Below, one piece after another: positions 9,095 through 18,027 of a stretch of 64,000 bases of DNA. Each line of letters starts with the position of its first letter. The stretch's first letter is position 1. Source of the stretch: Calocera cornea HHB12733. Its lineage: Eukaryota; Basidiomycota; Dacrymycetes; Dacrymycetales; Dacrymycetaceae. A program made the translations under genes and the position numbers. The DNA lies in NCBI GenBank assembly GCA_001632435.1, contig KV423914.1, forward strand, positions 11,776-75,775. Reading direction: 5' to 3'. The notes beneath the pieces are model-generated. The model worked only from the letters and a program-made list of their open reading frames with translations. It was not told where the DNA came from and searched no databases.

Positions 9095-9135
9095 CAACGA
9101 CGACGGCGACGACGGCGACGACGATGAGGGCGATG
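9095..9135. repeat. GACGAC/GGC-type trinucleotide microsatellite
   Basis: A short run of GACGACGGC units just outside the transposon. It gives an acidic reading frame on one strand but sits in no plausible gene. Confidence 0.5.
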
Positions 9136-9326
9136 ACGCGCGCTGCGGCTATTGGGATGCGCCCGCTCAACCTTGACAAACGTTGATTAAACATCTGCCC
9201 ATATTGGAGCCCTATATCCGACGAGCATATCCACACCCGAGCCGCCACAAATACAGCACCGTGCACATATGTGACACTTTCCACAGCCAGCCAGCCGGCC
9301 TGGGATCCTGTGCGCCACTTTGCGTC

Positions 9327-9950
9327 CTAGCCATACAGACAGGTGATCCCCTTCCAGAGAAGAACGCCGGTGATGACCGGCACGAGGGCGCACAGGCCTC
9401 TGCTGCAGACTGACCTCCGCGGTCCCAGAGCGCCCGGGTCAATGCTGGCCGGGGTGCGCCGCGCCGTCGTAGTGTTGTGCTGCACCCACTGCTCCAGCCA
9501 CACGAGCTCATAGGGGGGCGGCTGCTCTGCCTGCCCCCCCGCCGCAGCGTGCTGCTCCCCCGTCCAGCCCGGCCCCGGCGCAATGCGCTCGAGCGCCGCC
9601 CACGCCTGCTCGATGTGCCTCAGCTCCCGATTCCTGCTCACGCTCTCTGTGTGCGTGCGGGGAGCGGTGAGTAGGTACGCGAGCTCGAGCGCGTACAGCT
9701 GGCGCCGGAGGCTGGCTGGCCCCGTGTGTGCGTGGCCGTGCGACGCTGAGAGGGCCGTGATGAGCTCGACGACCCTGGGAGAGGGTGGTGGGAGAGTATG
9801 GAGCGGATGAGGAGGGGGGACGAAGCTGGCCGCAGGGGCGCCGGGGTTGGTGGGATGTGTATACGTAGGATGAGCAGGTACAGCATTGCTGACAGCTATA
9901 GGCCCGGACGGCGGAAGGGCATGAGGAGCCTGGGCAGATCTGTTACTCAT
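9327..9950 (-). CDS. Paralogue family member 1: PPPY-motif protein with C-terminal membrane segment
   Basis: A single open frame of 207 aa with start ATG at 9950. After a Pro-rich N-terminus, a helical segment contains LRRQLYALELAYLLTAPRT (residues about 80-100). This aligns with ELAYTLLTPRTPENTAA and ELAYTL in the two family members further downstream in the window. Next come QPPPYELVW and a short hydrophobic C-terminus ending GVLLWKGITCLYG. The PPPY sequence has the form of a PY motif, the ligand of WW domains such as those of NEDD4/Rsp5 ubiquitin ligases; that role is inference. The C-terminal segment could be a single membrane anchor. A TATA sequence lies about 108 bp upstream of the ATG. 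No known domain was recognised. Confidence 0.6.
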   Translation of the reverse strand: MSNRSAQAPHALPPSGPIAVSNAVPAHPTYTHPTNPGAPAASFVPPPHPLHTLPPPSPRVVELITALSASHGHAHTGPASLRRQLYALELAYLLTAPRTHTESVSRNRELRHIEQAWAALERIAPGPGWTGEQHAAAGGQAEQPPPYELVWLEQWVQHNTTTARRTPASIDPGALGPRRSVCSRGLCALVPVITGVLLWKGITCLYG

Positions 9951-10855
9951 GATAGAGTCTGGCGCGCTGGAAAGAATCAGTAGAAGAACGCGGATGAGGT
10001 TACGGAGAGATGAAGGGAACGCGCCGAATGAGCAGCACCATCCAAATCCCAGTCCAATATATACTGTGTGCGGTCGTCCGCAACCCCTGAAATGGCTCGG
10101 CAGCTTTGGGGGTCTAAACGCGCCAAAATCTCCAGAATCTTGATGAAAGGGTCAAGCTTTTCCGACGCTTTCAAAAGTGCCCCAAATTTGCCCCTTTTCT
10201 TCTGCCCCAGCAGCACGCAAGTCCCGGCAGCAACTTTGGATCCTTTCTAAAAGCGCCCTGCAGCACGCGATTCTTGGCGCTTTCGTCTGTCTCTTCGGCA
10301 TGTGAGTCATCTTTGACCGTCTGGCTGCGCGCGCAGCCATACACCACTGAAGCCGCACTGCATGCTTCACAAAGCTTCCCTGGGTCTGGACATGCGGCTT
10401 ATGACGGTGTGGAAGGATGTTCGCAGCGGCGGACAGGAACGTACTGACTGTGCCATACAGCACACTGCAAGCTTGAGCTCTACACCCCTCTAAGTAGCCA
10501 AAGTTCAAAGAGTGGAAGGGAGAGCGTTGCTAGTGACTGCCCTCTACGCCAAAGCCTAACAGAACTGACTCATGACAAAACTTGCCATCCCATTCGGTGG
10601 CCCGCACGTGAGTCCTGTTATAGGCATTGCGCACTCCGCCATGACCGTTGAGCAGTCCTTCACTGATAGATGCTCTTGCGCGACTATCAAGGCTGCAGAT
10701 AAAGTAATGCCTGGATAATCTCACATCCCGTCTTTTGGAGGAGTCTACATGCTTGAGCGTGATTACATACTTCCCCTAGCTGCCGTCCGAGATAAGTACG
10801 TAGTAGGTGCCTTCCTCCCTCCCTTCCTCCGCTTAGATGTCTGCTATCAGCCTCT
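9951..10855. other. Intergenic region between family members 1 and 2
   Basis: Apart from the TATA box at the left end I see no convincing gene. A minus-strand frame at 10152-10508 (about 118 codons) has no recognisable feature. The stretch 10525-10615 resembles 495-589 at roughly 60-65%, including TGACAAAACYTGCC and a downstream CACG..GAGTC, so an old dispersed repeat may be present. Confidence 0.4.
10058..10063 (-). promoter_or_regulatory. TATA box of family member 1
   Basis: TATATA about 108 bp upstream of the ATG at 9950. The other three members have a TATA sequence at a similar distance. Confidence 0.5.
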
Positions 10856-11836
10856 TCAGCTCCCAACCCAGCCACGCAAAAGCATACAACCCTTCCAGCC
10901 AACTGCGCCGATAACCACAAACACTATGATTAAGAACAATCCACCGATGCACATGTCTCCTGCAGTTGGTTCGGCGGCATCCGCTTTGCTGGATGGGGAA
11001 ACGTTGACACCACCGGATCGGACAATGTTGACCTCGCGAGGCCGGGAAATGTTGGCCCCGCTGGACTGGACATAATTGACTTCGGTGGAACGTATCGTCG
11101 AGCGGCGGCGCTGTGCGAAGTCCACGAACCAGGCAGGATTGTAAGGAGGGGGCTGCGCTTCATCGTTCCTGGCGTTGCCCCCCTGTGAGCGTGCATAGAC
11201 TGGCTCGGTCCTCGCGATCCCATCCGTTGCCATGTGGCCAGCTCCTGCCATTTCCAACAAGATGTCTGCAGTTGCAGTGAGATCTTGTGCCCATCTAGTA
11301 GCCTCATCCACTGTGGTAGCGCCAGCCGGAACATTTTCCAGGGAGACACGTGCAGTCGCAACGAGGTCCAGATACAGTTCCGTCTTCGTGGTGTCCTCCG
11401 TGGTGTGACACACGACGCGTGTGCATTGGTCCCTCAGAGCGTCCAGCTGGCGGCGGATAACGGCGAGGTCCACTTGGGTATGGTTGGGGTTCGCTGAGAG
11501 AGCAGCAGAGCTGAGTGCATGGAGGTTACGAGCGACGGTGGTTACAGCGGCAGCCAAGTCGGGGGCAGTGGAGGCGCCGGGAGAGGCGCCGGGCGCGGCG
11601 CCGATGTGGTTGGCAGGTATATCTGTCTCCGGATGGGTGGCCGGAGTACGACTAGCGTGAGTCGGCGAGCGGTCGGAGGAGGCACGGAGCTCGGTAGCGA
11701 TCGCACGCGTAGAGTGATCCGGGGAACGATGGGTAGATGTATGCGCTGTAAGAGGTGTCGAGTGATCCAGCGAGCGATTGTTAGACACACGAGACTCGGA
11801 CGGAGCGAGTGGCACCGCGGGAGGCCTGTTAGCCAT
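10856..11836 (-). CDS. Paralogue family member 2: PPPY-motif protein with C-terminal membrane anchor
   Basis: Start chosen at the ATG at 11836 (MANRPPAVPL), about 95 bp downstream of a TATA box, giving 326 aa. A Ser/Thr/His/Arg-rich disordered N-terminus of about 100 residues is followed by helical segments containing VIRRQLDALRDQC, then EAQPPPYNPAWF, a Ser/Val-rich linker, and a strong hydrophobic segment ending VIGAVGWKGCMLL. The PPPY-x-x-x-W motif and the terminal membrane-WKG arrangement match family member 1. The longer open frame upstream of this ATG would include the TATA box and is unlikely to be translated. Confidence 0.6.
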   Translation of the reverse strand: MANRPPAVPLAPSESRVSNNRSLDHSTPLTAHTSTHRSPDHSTRAIATELRASSDRSPTHASRTPATHPETDIPANHIGAAPGASPGASTAPDLAAAVTTVARNLHALSSAALSANPNHTQVDLAVIRRQLDALRDQCTRVVCHTTEDTTKTELYLDLVATARVSLENVPAGATTVDEATRWAQDLTATADILLEMAGAGHMATDGIARTEPVYARSQGGNARNDEAQPPPYNPAWFVDFAQRRRSTIRSTEVNYVQSSGANISRPREVNIVRSGGVNVSPSSKADAAEPTAGDMCIGGLFLIIVFVVIGAVGWKGCMLLRGWVGS

Positions 11837-11934
11837 TGTGGTAGGATGGTCGCAGTAGTAGAGTAACGGGGCTGAGAGTTGGAGAGAGGTCAGATGAAAG
11901 TGTCGAGCGAGTGCGCCAACGGCCTCCCTTTCCC

Positions 11935-11941
11935 TTATATA
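11935..11941 (-). promoter_or_regulatory. TATA box of family member 2
   Basis: TATATAA on the minus strand, about 100 bp upstream of the chosen ATG at 11836. Confidence 0.55.
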
Positions 11942-12084
11942 GCGAGTGGTCGCCTTTGACGCGAAGTCGCGTGTCGTTGAAGTACCGCGACACAATTCGC
12001 TCGGCAGCAATCAGAGGATGTCAGCACTTTCTGTCCGTTTGGACGCGCGTCGTTTCCCCTCGCTGCATGCTGTCCGGCTACCTA

Positions 12085-12165
12085 ACGAGCCACAATTCCC
12101 AGTTCCGACCAGGCCGATGCTTATTTTATCAGCGGAAGCGAAACACAATCCGACCAGCCGCAATC
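12085..12165 (-). promoter_or_regulatory. Conserved upstream block, copy 1
   Basis: Shares CACAATTCC, TTCCGACCA, CCGATGCTT, GCGGAAGCGAA and CAATCCG, in that order, with 13633-13710 and 17843-17915. It lies about 250-330 bp upstream of the ATG of family member 2. The same order and spacing upstream of three paralogues suggests a common promoter element rather than chance. Confidence 0.6.
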
Positions 12166-12423
12166 CTCTAGTGCCCAACCTCCCATCGTGGAGCTTTCGT
12201 GCAACTCCTCGCGGGATTTAGGACTACCCGAGCAAGTTGGACAGCTCTTTCAATGGGAATACATACATAATCATTGGATATTGCCGTTGCACTCAGACGA
12301 GCAAACTCGCCAGGCATGTCCCTTCTTCATTGGATAGTAATCTTTGCTCACGTTTGGTAGGGATGTGATGGTATAATACACATTTCAGAGCGGAAAGCAA
12401 GTGTTCGAGGCTAGTCGACAAGA

Positions 12424-13449
12424 TCATTGATGTGTGGATGAAGGTCGGTTGCGTATCGACAGCGGCATGGTGTGGTCACCGGCCAAACCAGACTCCGAGC
12501 TACTCCCGCATGGGCTCTGAAACCAGCGAACGAACCAATGGGCAATCGAGACATTGCGTCTCGCTTCTTGACGGAGCTTCTGTGCGTCGAAGCAGGCTCT
12601 GAAGCGCGTTTCGATCTCGTCCGGTGTTAGCGCGTCCAGTTCACGGTCGTCAGCGGGCCTGGGTGAACGGGGGGCACTACCGTCATCGGGAGGGGCAGTA
12701 ATGCGTATTATGGGCGGGAGTAGCTGCAAGTTAGCTCCCAGCGACGTATTCGTAGCACGAGCAGAAGCAGAAAGAGTTGCGGGTGAGGTACGTGGCAAGA
12801 TAGATGAAGTAGGTCCTGGCAGAGAGTGTGCGCCGCTAATGAGTGCCGAAGCTGAATCATGCGGAACAGCTGGCACGTTGGAAGACAGTCTGGTTTGCTG
12901 CGACGGGAGAACAACAATGTCGTAAGGATGAACCGTAGCTTGCACGCCGGGTAGTAGAAGACGCGGCCTCCGATCAACGGGAGTGTCGGTGCCGCCAGTC
13001 GCTGATAGAGCGAAACCCCGCTGCTCCCGTTCTTCCCACCATGCGGGATCGTATGCTGGCAGGCGCTCCCCATCCCTTACACCCTCTTCTTCGTCTCGCG
13101 CTCTCTGACGTTGCTGCAGGGCAACGGACTGGTTCAGAGCGCGTCTCATCGTCCGCATCGCTTCCAGGAATCGCTCCACCGCGGCTGCGTCCTCGGGGTC
13201 GTCTGATTCAATGAGGGTGTATGCGAGCTCACACGCGTCCAATCTCCGCTGGATGTGGGCGACGCGAGGATCTGCGTCGTAGCGGTTCTCTGTGAGGGAG
13301 GTGATGAGACCGAGCGCTTTGCCCCAGACGGGAGGGTCAGTGAGTATGTCGCTGATTGTAGAGATGACTCCAGAGAGGTCGAGAGAGGAAGCGGAATCGA
13401 TGGAAGGGGTCAGCGTTCCCGCAGCGTCGTGGGAGACCGTGACAGGCAT
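12424..13449 (-). CDS. Paralogue family member 3
   Basis: One exon of 341 aa with start ATG at 13449 (MPVTVSHDAAG). A short N-terminus leads to a helical region: HIQRRLDACELAYTL at about 78-92, then LEAMRTMRRALNQ, QQRQRARDEEEGVRDGERL and PAYDPAWW. A long Ser/Thr/Pro linker follows, then a C-terminal segment with TPDEIETRFRACFDAQKLR, HWFVRWF and TMPLSIRNRPSS. The helical region, the RDGE[RH]LP.YDPAW motif and the C-terminal segment align with family member 4. The Tyr-containing motif occupies the place of PPPY in members 1 and 2. No membrane segment is obvious and no function is known. Confidence 0.6.
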   Translation of the reverse strand: MPVTVSHDAAGTLTPSIDSASSLDLSGVISTISDILTDPPVWGKALGLITSLTENRYDADPRVAHIQRRLDACELAYTLIESDDPEDAAAVERFLEAMRTMRRALNQSVALQQRQRARDEEEGVRDGERLPAYDPAWWEEREQRGFALSATGGTDTPVDRRPRLLLPGVQATVHPYDIVVLPSQQTRLSSNVPAVPHDSASALISGAHSLPGPTSSILPRTSPATLSASARATNTSLGANLQLLPPIIRITAPPDDGSAPRSPRPADDRELDALTPDEIETRFRACFDAQKLRQEARRNVSIAHWFVRWFQSPCGSSSESGLAGDHTMPLSIRNRPSSTHQ

Positions 13450-13592
13450 GCTAGTCAGCTTGCTTCCGGATGAGCAGTGCGACGATCGTAGCAGAGGAAT
13501 GTGACTGACGATTCAGGGGATAGCTCAAGAGACCAGTCTGATTGAGGAGAACAAGAAGAATGTAAGGCGGAGCAGGCCCTTTCTCCTTGCCC

Positions 13593-13598
13593 TTATAT
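13593..13598 (-). promoter_or_regulatory. TATA box of family member 3
   Basis: ATATAA on the minus strand, about 145 bp upstream of the ATG at 13449 and about 40 bp from conserved block copy 2. Confidence 0.5.
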
Positions 13599-13632
13599 GC
13601 ATTCCACGTTGCAAGTGCTACCACAGAGAGTG

Positions 13633-13710
13633 AAGAGTTACAATTCCGAAATCCGATCAATCCGATGCTTCTTTAGCCAGTGCGGAAGCGAAGCCCAAAC
13701 CCGGACGCGA
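13633..13710 (-). promoter_or_regulatory. Conserved upstream block, copy 2
   Basis: Best match to copy 3 (17843-17915): GAGAGTGA, GAGT.ACAAT, CCAATCCGAT or TCAATCCGAT, TGCGGAAGCGAAG and CCAAA.CCGG occur in the same order. It lies about 185-260 bp upstream of the ATG of family member 3. Confidence 0.65.
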
Positions 13711-13750
13711 CTTTATTAGACACATGACTCAGCTCTGCGCACTCTGCGCA

Positions 13751-13832
13751 GAGTTATTGGCTATGTTGACATCAGGGATCGCCTGCTCGGCTTGAATGGC
13801 AGGAGTTTGAGAGTCGGCTACATTGACATGCC
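13751..13832 (+). repeat. Left terminal inverted repeat of the MULE
   Basis: Matches the reverse complement of about 15576-15658 with scattered differences. The flanking CTCTGCGCA is present twice in tandem on this side (13733-13741 and 13742-13750) but once on the right. Confidence 0.85.
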
Positions 13833-13898
13833 GAAGGGTGCAGAACACATCGGAATGCATCCGTCAGGACGCGTCGTGCACTGTTGTGCTCAACCAAC

Positions 13899-15557
13899 AT
13901 GGACACTGTCAAGCAAGTCGAGCAAGGCCAGCAATACACCTCCCTTGATGATGCCTATCATGCACTTGTAGTGCATTCGAAGAACCAAGGGGCGATTTCG
14001 CTGAAGAGGACACACAGCAGTCCGGAGCGGGTGGTAGTGAGATGCAAGGTGGAGAGCTGCGGGTTCCGGGCATATGTCAGTGGTCGAGCTGAGGTCTTTG
14101 TGGTGCGCCGCATTACACCAGCACATACCTGTCAGATGACCGCTCCTGGGCCCCGTGCAGCAACAAGCAGTGTTGCTTTCCTGGTTACCGAGCTCAACAC
14201 GTCCGACCTGGTTGTGACTGAAGATGTCAAACCACGCGTGATCATCAAGACCCTGCAGTCAAGGGGCATCACGGTCTCGCACAACCAAGCATATCGAGCA
14301 AAGCGAGCCATCTTGGGTGATACACTCAAGCAACAGTGTGAAGCATTCCAGAAGCTCCCGCCTTATGCAAATCTACTTCACTCCACCGATCCTGAGGCAA
14401 CAATCAAGCTTACATATGGTGCACGGAACACGATCCACTCCCTCTTCATCTGCCCTTCAGCGGCAAAGCATGCCTGGCACTCTGTCCGCCCCTTTGTGGC
14501 TGTTGATGGCGCCTTCACCAAGACATCATATGAATATGTACTGCTCCTTGCAGTGACCTACGACGCGGAAGACAAGCTCATCGTGCTTGCATGGGCAGTT
14601 GTCCCCAAGGAAGATACCGAGAACTGGTCGATGTTCTTCGAGCTCCTGCGTGAAGCCTTACCAGGGCTCAATTCACCAAGAACTGTTATCATCTCTGACC
14701 GCCAGAAGGGTCTACAGTCCGCCATGGCTGAGGAGCTTCCACTGGTCGACGAGGCATTCTGTGCAAAGCACCTCTCTGCCAATGCTGTACGTGCCCACGG
14801 CCCTGCGATGGAGCAGTACATGTCTGGGCTGATCTATGCCCCGACAGAGAAGCTATTCACCGAGCAACTTGACAAGATCCGAGCGGAGATCAGCGAAGCA
14901 GCTGCCAATTATGTTGCTGCTATCAACCCAGCTTGCTGGGCGACATATGCCTTCCATGGTGCACGATATGGTCGAGTAACATCAAATGCCGCTGAAGTCA
15001 TGAACAGTGTTCTTGCAGAAGCACGTGCACTTCCGGTCCTACAGCTCCTCGACACGATCTGGAATCACCAGATGGTCCAGTTCTGCAACCGACGTCAAGA
15101 CAGCAGCAAACTCGAAATGACCTATGTTCCGAAAGCCCATGCACGCTTTGTCGAGCATCTCACCAGGGCCCCGCACTACTCCATCCTACCTTCAAGCCCG
15201 CACAATACTCTTGTCCGATATGCTGCCAATCCAATGGCCGATGAACATGAGGTCACCTTATATCCGGACCTCCACGATGTATTCTGCACATGTCGTGTTC
15301 CTCAGCAATACCTCATCCCCTGTGCACACACGATCCGGCTATGTCTTCAGTTCGGCATTGATCCAGGCACCTATATGCAAGACTGTTATCGTGTTACAAC
15401 ACTGCACGAGACCTATGCTGTTCCCTATCCACCCATTCGCATCGGAAATCTTGAAGCCTACAGTCGGGTGAACCCCCCCCAGCTCAAGCGTCAACGTGGT
15501 CGCCCAGCAAAGAAGCGCAAGGAAGCAGGAGTGCGGCCAATTCAGGGCAATACGTAG
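13899..15557 (+). CDS. Mutator-like (MULE) transposase
   Basis: One uninterrupted frame of 552 aa from the ATG at 13899. The N-terminus is a MuDR-type zinc-binding region (CKVESCGFRAYV, AHTC). The MULE transposase core at about 190-300 shows FVAVDGAF, ISDRQKG and later SNAAEVMN, which supply the DDE acidic residues. A SWIM zinc finger (CTCRVPQQYLIPCAHTIRLC) lies near residues 466-485. The C-terminus carries an AT-hook-like RQRGRPAKKRK. No break is seen, so the protein may be functional. It catalyses cut-and-paste movement by binding the element's own ends. Confidence 0.9.
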   Translation: MDTVKQVEQGQQYTSLDDAYHALVVHSKNQGAISLKRTHSSPERVVVRCKVESCGFRAYVSGRAEVFVVRRITPAHTCQMTAPGPRAATSSVAFLVTELNTSDLVVTEDVKPRVIIKTLQSRGITVSHNQAYRAKRAILGDTLKQQCEAFQKLPPYANLLHSTDPEATIKLTYGARNTIHSLFICPSAAKHAWHSVRPFVAVDGAFTKTSYEYVLLLAVTYDAEDKLIVLAWAVVPKEDTENWSMFFELLREALPGLNSPRTVIISDRQKGLQSAMAEELPLVDEAFCAKHLSANAVRAHGPAMEQYMSGLIYAPTEKLFTEQLDKIRAEISEAAANYVAAINPACWATYAFHGARYGRVTSNAAEVMNSVLAEARALPVLQLLDTIWNHQMVQFCNRRQDSSKLEMTYVPKAHARFVEHLTRAPHYSILPSSPHNTLVRYAANPMADEHEVTLYPDLHDVFCTCRVPQQYLIPCAHTIRLCLQFGIDPGTYMQDCYRVTTLHETYAVPYPPIRIGNLEAYSRVNPPQLKRQRGRPAKKRKEAGVRPIQGNT

Positions 15558-15575
15558 ATACACATCACCGAAGAT

Positions 15576-15659
15576 AGGCATGCCAATGTAGACGAGTTCA
15601 TGCCGCGTGCCATTCAAGCCGAGTAGGTGATCCCTGATGTTAACGTAGCCAATAACTCG
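15576..15659 (-). repeat. Right terminal inverted repeat of the MULE
   Basis: Reverse complement matches 13751-13832. One extra terminal base (G at 15659) separates it from the direct repeat CTCTGCGCA at 15660-15668. Confidence 0.85.
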
Positions 15660-15668
15660 CTCTGCGCA

Positions 15669-16082
15669 TCATACTGCCCCAACATGCTGCCCCAACATAT
15701 ACAACGGACGATCCTCTCAGCTGCACACAGCCTGGACTCGTAATGCTTGAGAGCACTGGCCCCTAAAGAGCTCTCCCCCATTCACAAGTAGTGCACTCCA
15801 CAGTGAACGTCATTGGGTGGTGTTGGTACATTATGAAACTCCACCTCAACTGGGCAAGATCTCAACAACCTAGCAAGATGGCACACCTACATAGATGACC
15901 ATTGGATACTATCGTCACTATCAGTATCAGAAGAGCATATACATGGCGCGCGTCACTACCATAACTCAGGATACGCCCCTTCTTCAGCTGGGACTTCTCC
16001 TCCGCTCCTGATCATATAGATGTAAGGGAATAGTAAGCAGCAGAGAAAAACAGGCATGCGCTTGTGGCGAGCAAGGATCTGA
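15669..16082. other. Intergenic gap without a gene
   Basis: Only a short imperfect repeat (CTGCCCCAACAT twice, at about 15677-15700) is visible. This is the region downstream of family member 4 and to the right of the MULE. Confidence 0.4.
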
Positions 16083-17663
16083 TCATCTGACAATCATTGG
16101 GGCGGGTGAAGCATGGTCGCGAGTCGAGGGAGACATGGTACTGTTACCCCTCGTATCATACTCCGGGCTCACCTCCACGTGCGCCGTGAGCCAGCGAACA
16201 ATCCGAGGGAAAATGGCGCGACTGCGCTGCTGCTTTCGATAGAGCATATGCGCATCAACCCAGGATTTGTAGAGTGCGTTGATCTCATCAGGTGTCGGTG
16301 CGTCCGTGACGGAGTCGACAGTCGATCTGTGTGACCGCCGAGTTATTCCAAGCACGTTTGCGTCAACATATGCTTCAGCCCAGGCATCGAAGCGCGCTCT
16401 GACTTCTCGACGTGTCATCTCGTCCGGTGCGTCGTCAGCAGTCGTCAGCGCGGCCGGCACGCGATTGACAGTTGGTCCGTGTGACCGAGAAGATGGAGCA
16501 GTGGATGGAGCAGTAGCTCGTGCCGTGGCTGGCAAGATAGTCGGATTAGGTTGCAAGGACGAGGTCCCAGTACGAGAGGATGGATGAGCTGTAGTCCGTG
16601 TACGAGTCGGAGGAGCAGCGTCGCGTGCACGAGCAGATGGAGGAGAAGTGGTACGTGCGTCAACTCTCAGAAGTGCTGGACTGGTCGGTGGCGCCGATGT
16701 CGCAGCACGAATGCGAGCAGATGGAGCAGCAGCAGTGTATGTTCGAGGAGATGGAAGAGCTGCCGTACGCGTGCCAGTGGATGGAAGGGCAGCAACGGGC
16801 GTGCGAGCGGGTGAAGATGCAGTAGCCGGTGTACGAGCCGATGGAAGGCCAGCAGCACGTATAGGAGATGTTGTAGGAACAGAAGCAGTCGTACGAGCAG
16901 CTCGAAGGACAGGGGCGTTGTGTGCACTCGCGGATGGAGGAGTAGCAGCGGGTGTTCGCGCGGATGGCTGAGCATTGGTGCCGGCGACGGGCGGCACAAC
17001 AGACGAGGTAGCTCCGTGCGGCGGCTGTATAGCACGAACAGACGGGGTGCTCGTAGTGCTAGGAGCAGGACGCACGGAAGTCAGGCTGCGTGCATGTGCC
17101 GAGTCAACAACAGCCGTATAAGGAGGTGTAGCTTGGGCAGGCGTTGCGACAGGACGTGGACTGTCATCAGCAGGCGCAGCGATGCTGTCTGTCGCAGACA
17201 GAACGGAGGCTCGCTGCTCCAGTTCGATGCGCCAAGCAGGATCGTACGTGGGAAGATGCTCCCCATCCCGCACACCGTTCTCTTCGTCGCGCGCCCTCTG
17301 TCGTTCCTGCGCCGCGATAACCTCCAACACCGCGCGTCTCGCCTGCCGAGTGACTGTCAGCGTTTGCTTCCTTGCGGCTGTATTCTCTGGTGTACGGGGC
17401 GTGAGGAGCGTGTACGCGAGCTCATACACATCTATCACGCGTTGGAGCTTACGGATTCCCGGATCTGTGTTGTACTCGTCCATGATGAGGGTATTGATGA
17501 GACGACGGGCTTTGCGAGGCAGGGGATGTTGTGGTTCGTCCTGTGGTTCTGAAGCGAAGAGGGCTTGGAGTGTGCCTATGAGTTCAGGGAGGGGAGGAGA
17601 GGAATCGACAGCATTAGTGGCGAAGTGTGCTTCCGAGCTGTCGTTAGAGACCTCGGCAGGCAT
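16083..17663 (-). CDS. Paralogue family member 4, with a long Thr/Ala/Arg repeat region
   Basis: Start chosen at the ATG at 17663 (MPAEVSNDSSE), giving 526 aa; a longer upstream frame would include the TATA box. Residues about 60-150 repeat the family helical region: LQRVIDVYELAYTLLTPRT, then QERQRARDEENGVRDGEHL and PTYDPAW. The middle (about 200-400) is a low-complexity Ala/Thr/Ser/Pro/Arg region with a loose SARTPAA-type repeat. The C-terminus has two related copies of an EI/EVRARFDAW-like helix, the second matching the C-terminus of member 3, including RIVRWL and TMSPSTRDHASP. Function unknown. Confidence 0.6.
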   Translation of the reverse strand: MPAEVSNDSSEAHFATNAVDSSPPLPELIGTLQALFASEPQDEPQHPLPRKARRLINTLIMDEYNTDPGIRKLQRVIDVYELAYTLLTPRTPENTAARKQTLTVTRQARRAVLEVIAAQERQRARDEENGVRDGEHLPTYDPAWRIELEQRASVLSATDSIAAPADDSPRPVATPAQATPPYTAVVDSAHARSLTSVRPAPSTTSTPSVRAIQPPHGATSSVVPPVAGTNAQPSARTPAATPPSASAHNAPVLRAARTTASVPTTSPIRAAGLPSARTPATASSPARTPVAALPSTGTRTAALPSPRTYTAAAPSARIRAATSAPPTSPALLRVDARTTSPPSARARDAAPPTRTRTTAHPSSRTGTSSLQPNPTILPATARATAPSTAPSSRSHGPTVNRVPAALTTADDAPDEMTRREVRARFDAWAEAYVDANVLGITRRSHRSTVDSVTDAPTPDEINALYKSWVDAHMLYRKQQRSRAIFPRIVRWLTAHVEVSPEYDTRGNSTMSPSTRDHASPAPMIVR

Positions 17664-17797
17664 GTCCGTTTGAGATGCTGTACAGAGGTAGTGAGTTGGG
17701 GAGAGGAGATTTGAGAGCAAGCGGATTGAGAAGTCAGGAGAGAGGAGAATGAGCAGTGTCAAGCGTACGAGCACATAGAAGCATCTATCCCCTGGTC

Positions 17798-17804
17798 TTA
17801 TATA
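17798..17804 (-). promoter_or_regulatory. TATA box of family member 4
   Basis: TATATAA on the minus strand, about 138 bp upstream of the ATG at 17663. Confidence 0.55.
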
Positions 17805-17842
17805 GGAGGCCAACATATGTAGGTGACGACCACGGAGAGTGA

Positions 17843-17915
17843 GGAGTCACAATGTCCGAATTCCGGCCAATCCGATTCTTTCCGTGCGGAAGCGAAGACC
17901 AAATCCGGCTCGGGA
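17843..17915 (-). promoter_or_regulatory. Conserved upstream block, copy 3
   Basis: Same ordered motifs as 13633-13710, including GGAGTCACAAT, CCAATCCGAT, GTGCGGAAGCGAAG and CCAAATCCGG. It lies about 180-250 bp upstream of the ATG of family member 4. Confidence 0.65.
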
Positions 17916-18027
17916 GCAATCATCGGGCGCTTCGGTCCCTTAGGCGCGCACGGCACGCGACTTCCTCACCACTAACACCACCGCCTGAGCTCCCTCACCT
18001 GCTCGTAGTCCAGCAGCCCACATTACA

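Larger units (their letters stand above)
13751..15659. mobile_element. MULE DNA transposon with inverted repeats and 9-bp target duplication
   Basis: Inverted repeats of about 82 bp at 13751-13832 and about 15576-15659 share GAGTTATTGGCTA, ACATCAGGGATC and CTCGGCTTGAATGGC. The direct repeat CTCTGCGCA flanks both ends (13742-13750 and 15660-15668). A 9-bp duplication is typical of Mutator-like elements. The element is only about 1.9 kb and carries just the transposase. It sits upstream of family member 3. Confidence 0.85.
17664..18027. other. Divergent intergenic region between family member 4 and THO3
   Basis: Contains the TATA box and conserved block of family member 4 at its left side. The right side, up to 18027, holds nothing I can name and must contain the THO3 promoter. 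Confidence 0.5.

Noticed and set aside
10152..10508. Minus-strand frame of 118 codons
   Set aside because: No recognisable motif, no promoter and no neighbour support.
13593..13710. Conserved upstream blocks as terminal repeats of small transposons
   Set aside because: They share orientation and position relative to the start codons and have no inverted partner or direct repeats.
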